Below are positions 46,326-58,560 of a DNA stretch of 64,000 bases, in pieces. Below the pieces are notes generated by a model, which made no database searches, was not told the DNA's origin, and saw only the letters and a program-made list of their open reading frames with translations. Both the position numbers and the translations under genes were made by a program. Origin of the DNA: Dermatemys mawii (lineage: Eukaryota > Chordata > Testudines > Dermatemydidae); NCBI GenBank assembly GCA_007922305.1, contig ML677385.1, positions 9,145,300-9,209,299 of the forward strand, written 5' to 3'. The first letter of the stretch is position 1. Each line of letters begins with the position of its first letter.

Positions 46326-48229
46326 CCTTTCTCCATACCATTACTGAAAAGAGGCTTTTGTTCACCATACTGGCTGTCAGCTTGACAGCAATTAATGATA
46401 TGTTGAAAAATGAATACGTTTCCTTGCTTATACTTTAGCCAAAGGGGAAGATGGGGGCACTCATAAAATATTTTCCCATATACCCTAACATTATATGTAT
46501 GTTCATTCATTGTAATATTTTGGCATTACATTTTTTTACTCAATATCAAAAAATCTAATATACTCTGTCTCCCTGTCTTTGTTCATCTTTCTCTTTCTTT
46601 TCTCTGTTCCCTCCACTCCTCATCTCTCTCTTGTTTATTTGTAGGATCTGTTGTGTTTACTTTTTCCCCATCTGTCTTCTTCGTTTCATTCCCTTTCATC
46701 TGATTTCACTTCCTCTTTCCCCCCTTCTTTGTCTGTGTTGTATTTCCACCCTTCCTTGGGGTGTGCGATTGACATTCAGACTCACAGTGCCTGGTCAGAC
46801 CTATGTTGAATAAATGGGTATCTTTTTTTCCTGAGCTGCAAGGCAAAATGTTTTGGCTGCTGTGGCTCTCAAAGAAAGGCTGGAATGACTTGCGTATATT
46901 CAGTATCACAGCAGCCTATTTTGCATGCTGCTGTCATCCTGTCTGAAGTTGAGCAAGATTAGATTCAAGCAGTGCAAAAAACACAGGGCAGGTACATTGC
47001 TGCCACTTTGAACTGTATGTATCACATTGACTGTCCTGTCTGATATTGTTAAGCTGCAGAATATGTGGTGGATGTGAGTTACATGCCCTTGATTTTTTTT
47101 TAATTATTCAACAACTGTGGGAATGTTTGCTGTCATGTTACATTGCCCAGTGTCTACTTGTTTACTCACCTTGTTATTGATCATCTCATAGTGGATGACT
47201 TATTTTATTACTTATTATGCATATATTTGGCCTTCCTTTCATTGGCTATTATTGCCTCTTTCTTTTCAAATACCCTTTCCACCTCATCATCAGGCTTTCC
47301 AGCAGCTACTGCCATCATAGTTAGAATTACTACATTGTGTAGCATCCTCCAACAAAGTTAAGTTCATCTTACTATGTGATTTTCCCCTGCTGTTCCATTC
47401 AGCTTTTCTTTACGCTCAAATATATGTTTTTCACACAAAAAAAGTATTTGTTTGATTGGGGGGGGGAGGAGGAGGATTTTTCTTAAGGCTTCTGCAGAGT
47501 TAAAAAGATTCCTCTTGTACACTTTCTGCTTGCCTGTGTACTTTAATTTATTTCCACATTTGGAAGACGTCTCCTTCTTCCTCAGCTCAGATGTTTCCAG
47601 TTCAGCTGGGAAAGTGGTGGGTAATTGTGGCATATTTTCTCAGCTTACTCTATCATTGTTTATCCTAATGATGATTGTGGCTTTGAGTTTTCCATTTAAT
47701 TTTGGCATATTGCCACTCTCACAGCGGACGCCAAGGGTGACTTCATGCCATTCCATTTTTGGTTCTTTCCAGTGAGATAACTCTTGCATACTATGCAACA
47801 GGTGGGTTAATGACAACTCTGCCCCTCTCCTCTTCCCCCTTAGGAAGAATGTGAATAAAAGACTGTGTTCTGTGGGGAGAAGGGAATAATCAGTTTATTT
47901 TCGGTTACGTTTATTGAAAGACACAGATCCCTCCTCTCCCCCTTCATAATTTCAAATTCATTAATTTCCCTCTCTGAAAGGTTTCAGGAAGCTTGGATAG
48001 ATCTTGTAAACCAATACAATGTCGCTTTGAGTAATGGGATTTTGGAAGATTGTGGAAATTCTGAGAGGGGAAAATATAAAAGGGTAGGACAAACACACAC
48101 ACACTCCTCCTTTCTAAACAATCGTACTCATACTCAGCAGAAACAGTGGGGGCTTTCCATCCGGAGGTCTTAGTAGGGTTTACAAACATGAATAAATTTA
48201 GTCTTAAGTTATCCACCTGACAGAGATGT
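46326..48229. other. Single-copy DNA, pyrimidine-rich in part
   Basis: A strong pyrimidine bias runs from about 46560 to 46770. A G9 run lies at 47458-47466. Frames of 72 and 107 residues (47143-47361, 47452-47775) are hydrophobic because the DNA is T-rich; no domain is recognisable. Confidence 0.45.
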
Positions 48230-48335
48230 GTTGTCATTCTCATTTTACAGGTGGGAAAACTGAGGTGTTCAGAGTGGCTAAAGGGTCACACAAAAAATTT
48301 ATAGTGGAACCAGGAACTGACTCCAAGACAATGTG
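48230..48335 (-). repeat. MIR-type SINE fragment, minus strand
   Basis: 'cattttacaggtgggaaaac' with 'tgaggtgttcagagtggcta' and 'aagggtcacaca' matches the reverse orientation of the MIR core ('cattttacagatggggaaactgaggc'). Confidence 0.8.
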
Positions 48336-48415
48336 CTTTAATTAAAAAAAAACCCAAAAACTTGTTAGAAAGAAAAAATAATTTTGGGAGCTACTCCCAC
48401 TTAGCTGTTATGTCC

Positions 48416-48972
48416 AGCATAAGCTTTCGTGGGTGAAGACCCGCTTCGTTAGATGACTGTTGTGGAAATCTCCAGAGGCGGGTATAAATATATAGGCAAG
48501 ATTCAGGCTAGAGATAACAAGGTAAATTCAATCAAGGAGGATGAGGCCCACTCTTAGCAGCTGATCTACAAATATACAAAAACCTGTAGGAGAACACTTC
48601 AAGCTCCTTGGACTCACAATAGCAGATTTAAAAGCAGCCATTCTGCAGCAAAAAAACTTCAAGGCCATACTTCAAATAAAAATTTAATCTGCAAGTTTGA
48701 CACCATCAGCTCAGGATTAAACCAAGACTGTGAATGGCTCCCTAACTACAAAAGCAGTTTCTCTTCTCTTGGTGTTCACACCTCTAATCAGTTGCTGGGA
48801 GGACCCTGATTGAATTTACCTTGTTATCTCTAGCCTGACTCTTGCCTGTATATTTATACCTGCCTCTGGAGATTTCCACGACAGTCATGTGACGAAGTGG
48901 GTCTTCACCCATGAAAGCTCATGCTCCTAAACATCTGTTAGTCTATAAGGTGCTACCAGACTCTTTGTCACT
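48416..48972 (+). mobile_element. Penelope-like retroelement 3' part with inverted arms
   Basis: Two arms of about 122 bp (48416-48537 and 48804-48925) are inverted copies with few mismatches: left 'gtgggtgaagacccgcttcg', right 'cgaagtgggtcttcacccat'. Between them, plus-strand translation from 48571 reads NIQKPVGEHFKLLGLTIADL and continues to a stop near 48684. After that comes SSGLNQDCEWLPNYKS. This matches the C-terminal region of GIY-YIG endonuclease domains of Penelope-like elements as I know them. The tail 'ctgttagtctataaggtgct' then ends the element. The reverse transcriptase is missing, so this is a 5'-truncated, dead copy. Arms of this type are a known feature of Penelope-like terminal regions. 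Confidence 0.82.
48571..48770 (+). pseudogene. Penelope-like GIY-YIG ORF remnant
   Basis: Conserved residues visible: N-I-Q-K-P-V-G-E-H-F, then T-I-A-D-L-K-x-A-I-L-Q-Q, a stop, and after a frame change S-S-G-L-N-Q-D-C-E-W. In the family this C-terminal part belongs to the GIY-YIG nuclease that nicks target DNA. The GIY and YIG motifs themselves lie upstream and are absent. Disrupted by a stop, so non-functional. Confidence 0.75.
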
Positions 48973-49471
48973 GAGAGATCTAGTGGTTGCAGGGAAGACA
49001 GATCCCTCTATCGCCTTCACGGAATGACAAAGACCTGAGTTTGTTTTTTGATTGTGACCTGTGTAAATTATGGACCTCCTCTCTCAGTTTCTTACCCTGA
49101 CACCTGGGATTGCTTGGGACAATCAGGCATGTAATCCTAGATACTTCCATCTCCAGTATATCTGGGAGATGGGGGTGAGGGTCAGGGCATTCTCATAGTG
49201 GGTTTCATGGCTCCTGTATTCCCGTCCCCCACCCCCTTTCTCCTTGTTCAAATGAGTATTTTAGCCCTCAGGCACAGTTGAGGCATTGCTGTATCTGTCC
49301 ACCCAGGCTCCCACTGAGTGGGGTTACAAAGCAGTTAGTTTATCTACAGAACTGTATTTTGTGTGTATCCCCTAATACTGTCTGGCTATTTTTCTGTAAA
49401 TGACTTTAGAAGCTTGTAAGAGGCACATCCTGCAAATAACATAAATACCTGTACATACATAAATGCTGAGG
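48973..49471. other. Single-copy DNA
   Basis: No feature supported. Confidence 0.4.
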
Positions 49472-49853
49472 TCACCCATAAACACCTCTCAGTTTTGCCC
49501 TGGATAAGGCAACCCTCAGGCCTGCTGACAGCAATTCTGGGCTCCAGGGCAGAATTGTCAATGGGTCAAGCTGCTGGGAACTGCTGGCTGCGCTGCTGGG
49601 TGCGCTCTTCCAGCACGGCCAGGGCTTCCACATGCCCGACAGGCTGAATTTGCCGCCGCCGGTAACACCTTGTGTGCGTCTAGGAGCCCTGCAGCCTGCT
49701 TGGGTGATTTTAAAAGGTCTGGGACTCCTGGCTGCTGGGCAGCTGGATACCTGGGCTCCTAGCACCCCTGAGCAATTGCTCTGTTTGCCCTCTCCCCGTT
49801 GGTGGGCCTGGCTACCCCAATATCCACAGTACTCTCCACACTTTTCCCACTAG
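49472..49853. repeat. GC-rich repeat-like block
   Basis: The block is far more GC-rich than its flanks and has CpG sites ('tgccgccgccggtaacacct'). The phrases 'gctgctgggaactgctggct' and 'gattttaaaaggtctgggac' resemble a turtle repeat family. The opposed 97- and 73-residue frames are not convincing. A small unmethylated CpG patch is an alternative. Confidence 0.45.
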
Positions 49854-51071
49854 GAATACTGTAATTATTGAGGCAACTTTATTTAATCATCAAAGATAAT
49901 TTGCAAGTTTTAAGGGCTACAGCTCTAGATAAAAGTGAACAGAACCACCTCTAAACCAAAGCTGCTGAGCTTTGCAAAGCTCTATTGTGAAGCACAATCT
50001 CAAGTGCAAGATATTTTTAATCCTTGCTTGCCTGCATTCAGCTAGACACAAGATGTGCTGCTTTATGCTCAGTTTCACCAAAAAATGGCAGCATTCAAAA
50101 CTTCAGGAACAGAATTCAAAGTGTTTATGACAGTCATGATAATTATGGAACACAAGATTAACCTAGCTAGGGAAGATAAATGTCTAGGTATTCACTGCAG
50201 TGATAAACTGACTTTGGAATGCAGCTTGACAGAGTTGCTGATGAAATTTGATTTTTTTTAGCTATTCATAGTGCACAACAAGCCACTATAATATTTGTCG
50301 AATCTAAATGAACTCAGTTCTCCTGTTGTCTTTGTAGCGGTGGTGGTGGTAGGTTTTTCTTTTTTTAAAAAAAAAAGTTGGTGGTTTGAAGAGCGAAAAG
50401 GGCAAAAGTTGTGGACATAAAAGAAGGGAAGGACTGGAGCTGTGACATGTGGATTCAATTTCGTGTCTATTATCTGATGCTTCCACAAAGTCCTGCTGTC
50501 TTTGTCTTCCACAGGGTTGGTCTGTTGGTCTAATCAAGTTGTATGCATTTGGCTTTGTATTGAAAGTAACAGCATTTCCTTTTTTAGTGCAACTAATTAG
50601 ATCCCTGTTGTGATATATGGTCAAATTTGCTTCATATCAAAACTGACCTTTGTCAATCCAGATTAATATAAATCTTAATGTTCTCTTTTAAAAAGTTCAT
50701 TTTTCCCCAAATTATGGAGATGGGAGGGGAAATCTTGCAACCCCTGAAAAAAAATAAAGCTTTAAGTAAACATTCGCTAGTTAGGGCCTTTGTGTCACAG
50801 CACTCTGTTCTCTAATGGCCTTCTTTACACACCTAGAAATTAAAAATTTACTAGTTAAATTGATTCACCTGCTTAACATAATGTCCCTCCCACACAAATC
50901 CCCAAAATGGACAGTCACTGATGTATTTTGAAAATAAATCCTGGAATCTATGGTTCTTGTGATTAAAATGCAGCCGCTAGCATTTGTATTGATCCATTTC
51001 TGTTGTATTTTGTTCTGTAATGCACTCTCTTTTTCTGAGTTAAGAGGTGGAAAGCAGGCTTGCAGTTAAAG
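49854..51071. other. Single-copy DNA
   Basis: No feature supported. 50336-50350 is a short GGT repeat next to a poly-T/poly-A junction. Confidence 0.4.
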
Positions 51072-51130
51072 TAGAGGAATGGGAGTCAGGAAATCTGTGT
51101 TTTGTTCTCTAACTCTGCAACACAGCTGCA
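51072..51130 (+). repeat. MIR-type SINE 5' fragment
   Basis: 'tagaggaatgggagtcagga' and 'aatctgtgttttgttctcta' match the 5' part of MIR ('gactgggagtcaggagacctgggttctat'). Confidence 0.65.
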
Positions 51131-51136
51131 GTGCAA

Positions 51137-52300
51137 TTCGTAGAGTTTAAGGACAGCAGGGACCATTCAATTATTTAGTCTGATCTCCTGAATATCACAG
51201 GCCATTACTTTTCACCCAGTTGCCATAGGTTGAGCCCCATCACTTGCATTTTTCAAAACCATTTCTTCCAGAAAGGCATCCAGTCTTGATTTGAAGGCAA
51301 CAAGAAATAGAAAATCTACCACTTCCTTTGGTAGTTTGTTCCAGTGCTTAATCTCACAGTTAAAAAAAAATGTGCCTAATTTCTAAATTGAATTTCTCTG
51401 GCTTCAGCTTCCAGCCAGTAATTCTTGTTATGGTTTTCTCTGATAGATTGAAGAACCTTTTAGAACCCAGTGTTTCTCTCCATGAAGGTACTTTTTGCAC
51501 TGACATCAAATCACTGCTCAGTCTTCTTTTTTTGATACACTAAACATATAAGCTCTTTAAATCTCTGACTGTAAGACATTTTCTCCAGCCCTCAAATCGT
51601 TTTGTGGCTCTTTGCTGCACCCTCTCAAATTTTTCAACATCCTTTTTTAATTCTCTGGAGTTGGTCTCCTGAGTCACCTTCGCACTCATCTACACTACAG
51701 CATTGCACTGGGAGCTTGTTCGCTATGTTCCCTAATTCCTTTCCAGAATCAGTGATTTCCAGGATACAGTCCCCCATTCTTTAGATGTGTCCTGGCTTCC
51801 TTGTTCCTAGGTGTATAACTTTGCATTTGGCTGTCTTAAAACACATCTTGTTTGAACTGGCTCAGTTTACCAAGCAGTCTAGATCTCTGTGCATCACTGT
51901 TCCGTCCTCATCAATATTTCCACTCCACCATTCTTTGTGTCACCTGTAAATTTTATAAGCAGCATGTTATATTTAATTCTGGATCACTGATGAAAATGTT
52001 GAATAGCCTGAGGCTTAATACCAGTCCTTGCAGAACTCCACATCCCTCACTAGATGATGGTTCACTGCTGAGAAATACTTTTTGACATCTGTCAGTTAGA
52101 CCGTTCTTAATCCATTTAAAGGGTATTGATTGATTTGTATAGTGCTATTTTTTAAATTAGAATGTTGTACACTACCAAATAAAATGCCTTACAAAAAGTC
52201 TATTCTGTCTCTGCAGTTACTTTTATCAACCAGAATCTCATCAAATAATTAAATTGGTGTGTTTGATAAGACCTATTATCTTCAAAAAACATGTTGACTG
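51137..52300 (-). mobile_element. CR1-type LINE, minus strand, 5'-truncated
   Basis: On the plus strand it reads as the complement of CR1: 'ccaggaccatt'-like 3' end, 'cagaaaggcatccagtcttg', 'ctaccacttcctttggtagt', 'tgctgcaccctctcaaattt', 'gtataactttgcatttggct' and 'aagcagtctagatctctgtg', then 'gagaaatactttttgacatc'. The order corresponds to CR1 ORF2 late region through 3' UTR in reverse. It is diverged and has no long frame. Confidence 0.8.
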
Positions 52301-52620
52301 ATGTGCCAGTTCAGAGGTGAGCTGCACCTGTGATCTTCCCATAGGCGCTCTTTTCAAGAGACAGGCCTCTACCTGCGCTTCTCCCAGAGTGGAGTTCTGA
52401 GGCTCATTCCGCTTTAGACTTGATTCTTCAGTCTTTAGCCTCTTTCATAGAAACAAATGTAGATGCTGCCTTGGAAATAGACTATGAAAGCAAGGAGCTA
52501 GTTGTCTTGCTCACCATTCATCTCTTTACAGCCTTTCTTGGCTAAGGCCAAGACTCAACATAATTTTCACCAGTCAAGTCAGTCAACCGATCTCCCAGGG
52601 TGAGCTGTCTAGGACTAGAA
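52301..52620. other. Unassigned DNA between two elements
   Basis: No feature recognised. Confidence 0.4.
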
Positions 52621-52815
52621 TCAGAGAGCTAGCCGTGTTAGTCTGGAATTGCAGAAGTGACCAAGAGTTCTGTGGCACCTTAAAGACTAACTAAAGTATT
52701 AGAGCATAAGCTTTTGTGGGCTAATACCCGCTTCGACGGATGCATGCAGTGGAAATATCCAGGGGCAGGAATAAATAAGAGGCAAGGGCCAGGTTAGAGA
52801 TAACAAGGTTAGTCC
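52621..52815 (-). mobile_element. Penelope-like element terminal region
   Basis: 'gctagccgtgttagtctgga', 'tctgtggcaccttaaagact', 'gagcataagcttttgtgggc', 'taatacccgcttcgacggat' and 'ggtaatgaga'-like 'ggttagagataacaaggtta' match the arms of the element at 48416-48972 in parallel order, preceded by the tail in reverse. No coding part remains. A short inverted echo follows ('gtttgttatctctaataagg', about 52830). Confidence 0.78.
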
Positions 52816-54658
52816 AATCAGGCTGAACCAGTTTGTTATCTCTAATAAGGGACTGTGGCCAGTTCATTAGCAGTAAAGAAGCTACCCTGGGATTAATTCA
52901 AGAAGGGGCCCTAAGAACACACTGCTTAAAGAGAAAAGAATAAAAATTCCAGTGGTAAATAGTTTTCTTAAAAATAAATGAATAAAGTTCTTGGGCTTAT
53001 GTAGTTCAATGCAAAATGCGGAGAGAATATGGACAGAAAAAAAAGGAGAAAAGGGAGAAAGAAATGGAAGAAAGAAAGAGGAAGTCAGAACAGTGGGTAA
53101 AGAAAATAAACAAACACTGGAGAACTGAAGAGAAGAAAAACAGGTGAGAGGTGAAGACCACTGTAGAGAAAATCCAACCTGCTGGAAACTGTCTTGTCAG
53201 TCACAGGCAGAACATTCAACTTGCAAGTTTGACTCTCTGCATTACAGGAAGTGCCAAGTATAGCAGGGAAGCCCAAATCAGCTAACACAGGGTAGGAAAA
53301 TTTACAATGATTGATATAAGGCAGGTGTCTTATTTCATTTTACACAGAGTTTTTCAGAATACAGCTATTTTTTTATCAAAGTATTTTTAGGAGTGAAGGA
53401 GAGGCAAAGAAAGAAACTTCTCTCCTCTCACGCACATTTGGATTTCAAAAATTGAGGAAATGAAGCTGTTTCCTTTGGCATCTATTCTTTCTTTGCCTAC
53501 AGTTTAAAGAAGGGACCAGATATAGAATAATTATATTAGAAATATCCAGTTTCTAAGCTAGGTTACCATAATCTAAAATGTCAGTTTGCCTAGTGCAAAC
53601 ACTTGACATATGTTGTGCTGAATAGGGTGTAATGAGGTTAGAAACTGTCTATTTGCTCCTCTTTAGAAATTTTTTCTAGGTACACACTTGACAAATGGTT
53701 GCTGACTGTGACACTGTTTCATCTCCTTTTGTACAGAATATTCACCCATTTAATTTCCAGGGAACTAAACTGCTAATATTGTGTATGAACTTGTCATGTG
53801 ACTGGACTGTCAGAATTATTATACTATTGTTTTAGTGAGCTATGGGTAAGGCCAATTACACCTTATAAAAACGGTAATGATTAATTAAACTGTAGCACTT
53901 GCTCCAGTAGTTCAAAGCTGAAGGATAAAGAAGATACCAATTATAAATTTTAAAGGAAAGTGAGATTGAAACACACAAGGGTTTTTTTCTCTTTTCCTGC
54001 AGTAGTACTTTGTTTTAGTACATCCAAAGTAGAGGAATGGCTGAACAAAATCAAGAACATTTCCTCTTAGCAGCTTGGGAGTTTTCTTTGTGAATCCCAA
54101 TCTGCCTATATTATTCCTCCCTCTAAAGCCCTGTCACTTTCACATTGCTTACCTCAAAGAAGAGATGAGAATGAGGCCCTGCTGAGATTCTGAACAAAAC
54201 TACAAATGCTGGCAAAGGGAGGTTGATTGTAGTGTAACATAAGGCCTACAAACAGAGACTGAACCACCTCCAGAGGAGCACTGGGCTTTCGTCAGAGCAC
54301 TCCACCACATCCCCAGTTTCTTGGGATATACAGAACTCACATTCAGCAGGTACCTCAAGTGGTAGCTGAACATACAGACGTCAGGCCATGATCAAGAAGG
54401 TGATGTTAGCTCTTTTATACTGTAGTATCAGAGGTATCCAAATAAAGGAGATGGAACCACTTTGTCCTAAAAATCCCAACAATTCTTTAATGCAGCCAGA
54501 GCCCTCACACAGCTTGTTTCCACTGAAGCTAGTGATAGTGGCATCACCCTCAAAAAGAATATTCACTTTCGCCAGGCCTCTCTAAGACCACACACACATG
54601 GAACTCAGCTAATGGGGTATGGAAACACAGCATTTATAGCATGAAAGAGTATAATTAT
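52816..54658. other. Single-copy DNA, purine-rich in part
   Basis: About 53030-53150 is strongly purine-rich. Nothing else is supported. Confidence 0.45.
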
Positions 54659-54820
54659 AGGGTGGCCAGATATTTTGAGAAAAGAAGTGGTGTAGTCTGA
54701 AGTCAAACATAGATGTCCTCATTTTATACACTCCTGATATCCAGGGCTTTTTCTTACATTGGCACCTATTACCCTCTATCCCCCTATACTGATTTTTCGT
54801 GCTTGCTATCTGGTCACCCT
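54659..54820. mobile_element. Small hAT-type MITE
   Basis: The ends 'agggtggccagata' and 'tatctggtcaccct' form inverted repeats with one mismatch. The interior has 'acatagatgtcctcatttta' and 'ctttttcttacattggcacc', known from a turtle hAT MITE. The 8 bp outside (ataattat and agaaaaat) match at 5 of 8, so the target duplication is decayed. Frames across it are not genes. Confidence 0.82.
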
Positions 54821-54930
54821 AGAAAAATATCTTCAGGTCTTAAGAGAGAGCATTCCATCAATAGGATCACGTACTCTGTATATTCTAGTGTTGCTCTTTT
54901 TTGATAGCAATAGCAGGAGGCAGAAAATTA

Positions 54931-54950
54931 AAGGCAAGGCAAGGCAAGGA
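54931..54950. repeat. (AAGGC)n tandem repeat
   Basis: Four 'aaggc/aagga' units, seen directly. Confidence 0.85.
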
Positions 54951-55269
54951 AAGTGCAACTGTGCTCATATAAGAATGATAAACGAAACCACACATTCAGG
55001 CTAATACACAATAACATGATGTATGGAAAAATATTTAGCAAGTAATTGCAAATTAAACATTTAAAGGGCATACGTTTTAGTGTTTCAGTGTTTCTAAAAA
55101 TGCAATTAGAAACTGGATAACCTTACATAAATAATTTAATTATGAGGTGAATATTGTTAGACCTAGTGGATAAAAACAGATAGGACCTAGCAGCTGGTCA
55201 GTTTCCAGGCAGAATCTCTTGATAGTTGCTTGAGAAGGAATATAGCATAGAACACCCTTATCCTAGTGA

Positions 55270-55720
55270 CAGTGTGATTAAGGCTGTTGGTACTTGTTAA
55301 TTAATACATTGTTGTAATATGTGTTCCCTCCTGTAGCATCAACAACTAAAATTATAATGATTTCTAAAGCAGCTAGCATTAGCATGATCTGGCAACTAAA
55401 TGACTTCCTTCTTCAAGAGAAACATTATGAAGCTACTCAGAAGTGACAGCAAGTCTTTGTAAGTGAGGTAAACCTAATAAAACCTGTCTTTTGAAATTAA
55501 ATCCAAGACATTTTGCAGCACAGGGTATATTGAAAAGAAACTGAAATGTCAGGTCAAAGTAACACTGTAAGAACTATTGTTATTTTATCGGTGATTCATA
55601 TACATTTCCCTGGCTTTATTTGTATATTTTCCCTCAGGAGAGCGATTAATTTTCAATCCCTTCTGCTCTAAGTGGGCAGCTGTCCAATGAACTGAAAAAC
55701 TGACATGTACTTTAGCTTCT
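55270..55720. other. Candidate conserved non-coding element
   Basis: Single-copy block with 'ttgttaattaatacattgtt', 'agcagctagcattagcatga', 'aggtcaaagtaacactg' (a nuclear-receptor-like AGGTCAAAGT) and 'gagagcgattaattttcaat'. No repeat signature. Suggestive only. Confidence 0.3.
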
Positions 55721-57339
55721 GTGCTGGCAATGTTTACCCTTGTTTTTTTTATGGTTGGGACTGATATAGTGACATGCTAATTTTCTCTTCTAATGTGTGT
55801 CAGACCTGGTCTCTGGTGGTGAAAGTGAAGCCACTTTTTATCAGAACTAGAGACCAGATGAATCACTGAAGTGACTCACCTGGGCTCAGAAATAGATGAT
55901 GCTGTTGCTCTTCAGGACTTATGATTTACTAAAGTGATCACGAGGAAGTGCCTAAGGGGTGGTCAACCCACAAATTCTCAACCATTGAAGTAAATCAGTG
56001 TCCTAAACCTGATTTTAGTTGTTTTAGCACAGACCTGTGTGTGTTCACATGTACTTCAGATGAAGTCAGTTTGACTCAAATTGGTTTGTGCAAGATATGA
56101 GTGTCCACGTGCAGGCTTGGACTGAAATAGCTAAATTGTTTTGAATTCAGAGTTTGTGTTACTCTGTTGCAAGTTTGTGTGTAGATCCTCCCTTGGAAAG
56201 AGAAGCTCAGGAGGAGTGAGATTCTTTCTGTCCCTCCCTCCCTCCCATTAAAAAAAAAATTGTGGTGATCCCGTCCCTTTGCACTACTCTGTGGTAGTGT
56301 CCCTAGCTGGAATGATGTATCCAGCTCCCCATAGGAGTATGTCAGGACAGGAGGGATTCTAGCTGGAGCACTATTGCACTTCAACTTCTTGAGGCCATAG
56401 CCAGAGTATCTATTCAAAAACATCCACCACGCTATAAAGTACACCTGACCTGAGACAGACCAAACATTGCTTCTGAATCAGGTAGCCACAACCAGCTCCT
56501 GTGCACCCCACTCTCACCCAGCTGCATCCGTAAACAGTGAGGGTAGATGATTTAGCTGTAAAAGTAGAAAACCACTCATTTAACGTTTGCACAATATACT
56601 ATAAGGGAAAGAAAATCTATCAATGTATATGGCTCAGTGCAACTTGTGCCTGTTCTTGCTCCCCTTGAAGTAAATTTGAGTTTTGCCATTACCTTAAATG
56701 GGGGTAGGATCAGATAATGTGTCCTATTTGCTTGTACTTTTCTTGACTGTGTAGTTATGAGATCAATAAAATGCTATGTCTGATCATGGTTACTAACTTT
56801 AATTGATAGAGAATTGTCAATATATTTAGAAAATGGTAAACTTATTTTTAAAAATCGTGAATTATGTGGATGCTGCAGGTATTATTGGTCAGTAGGAGTT
56901 TTCCTAGAAGAAAGCATAAATATTAAAAAGGTTCACTTTGCTTTTGTGAGTAATTGTAAGAGGCATTATGAGATGAAAATTCTTGTGTTCATACTGTCTT
57001 CTCCCTTGTTAAAACTAAACATACCAAGGATAAGCCTTCTACAGATACCTAATATTTGTTTTCATTAATGTATGATGATTCATTGTCATAATTTGTTGCC
57101 TTTCTCGAATTGCATTGAGATGTTTCAATATTAACCAAGTTAATTCACCTTCCCTCCCCATTTTTTTTTCTGTTTGCTGCTACATGAACATAATTTTGAA
57201 TGATAATACATTTTTTATTTCCATATGCCAAAGATCTTTAGAAATAAACAGTTTTAGTAGCTGAGAAACAAATATACAACAGCCACTTGTTTAGACATTC
57301 TTTTATCTGAAACCTAACTGTCTGATTAGTCCTATGTAG

Positions 57340-58560
57340 AAAATGCTTGAGGCTGTGATGATATATGAACACCGTTCTGCTGTTTAATGAATACTTCTGC
57401 ATCCTCTAGTGTCACAGAATCAGTGTCTTATTGTCTAAGCTGTTATGGGTAATAGTGTCGTAGAGGCACATTTGATTTGCTGTGCCTGATTTGGCTTTAA
57501 TTTGTCAAAAAGACATAAAGATCTTTTCCCATGCTACAATTCACCATAATAGCAGAAGCAAAGAGGTCTCAGCTGCAATTCCATTCTGGAGTTGTTCACC
57601 TGAATAATAGGATGAGATGGGCATTGGAATTTTTAAGTGAGCACTTGTCATAGGAGATGTAACCAGCACATGCAACCATTGGTGGCAATGGCAACTGTGA
57701 AAATTGCTGTTCACAGTTAGCAATGGAAAACGCTTCTCTCTTGGTACTAAGAAGTGGACTATATTGTAAAAGAACAGTTCAGACAGTAGAAATAGTGTTT
57801 CTGTCTTTCCATCAACTCCCCATTTTATTTCTAAGGACTATAAACTTTATTCTAAGGACTGCCTCTAGCAATGGGACATTTAAGGGCACAAATGCATCTT
57901 TAAGTGCAGAAAAGTCTTTAAGAGCTTGAGCGACATTCAGTAAAATCAGCAGAAAAGCTCCCAATGTAAAGGCATTGGATCAGATCCAAAATTTGTTTTG
58001 GATTGTTGATTAACACTTATGACATGTCTTTAGCCTATTTGGCATTATAAAAGAAACAAACCACGTGGAAAGTCTATATTAAAGTCATTCTTATTGTATG
58101 TGTGCAAAAATAAAGAAATAAAAAGGCTACTGCTGCACAGAAATGTAATTTTAAACAATATATTGATTTGAAAGTTGAGAAATTTAAGATGACATTTTAG
58201 GAGTTTCATACTTGTTCAGAAAATGCAGGCACAAAAAGGGATTTATGTCAGCTAATGAAAACTTGAAGAAGCAGTAGCATTTTAATTAATTTACAGTACA
58301 GAATGCATTAAATTAATGGTAATTTCAGAAACTTAACACAGTAGATTTGTGCTGCTTTTCATCCCATATCAAAATTAGCCAGCTGAGTGGTAAAGCAGAG
58401 GCAAATAACCTCACTGAATGCTGGCATCTGACAGCTTAATATTTTAAGTTGTTTTTAATTACAGAAGGCATTAAAATTATTGTTTGTAATACAAATTTTT
58501 TTATGGAAAGTCTTCTTAATGCTAGTTTTAAACAATGTGTCTTTAAATGTGAACTAGTTA
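57340..58560. other. Candidate conserved non-coding cluster
   Basis: Two blocks, about 57340-57720 and 58230-58560, lack repeat signatures. They hold clustered motifs: 'ctgtttaatgaatacttctg', 'aaccattggtggcaatggca' (CCAAT/CCATTGG-like), 'cattttaattaatttacagt', 'gcattaaattaatggtaatt' and 'gttgtttttaattacagaag'. Homeodomain-core TAATTA density is high, though the DNA is AT-rich. Confidence 0.3.

Noticed and set aside
47452..47775. 107-residue hydrophobic plus-strand frame, possible membrane protein
   Set aside because: Hydrophobicity follows from T-rich DNA. The start lies in a G run and no family is recognisable.
56076..56444. 122-residue minus-strand frame
   Set aside because: No recognisable motif. 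It crosses a poly-A/T tract and a CCCT repeat.
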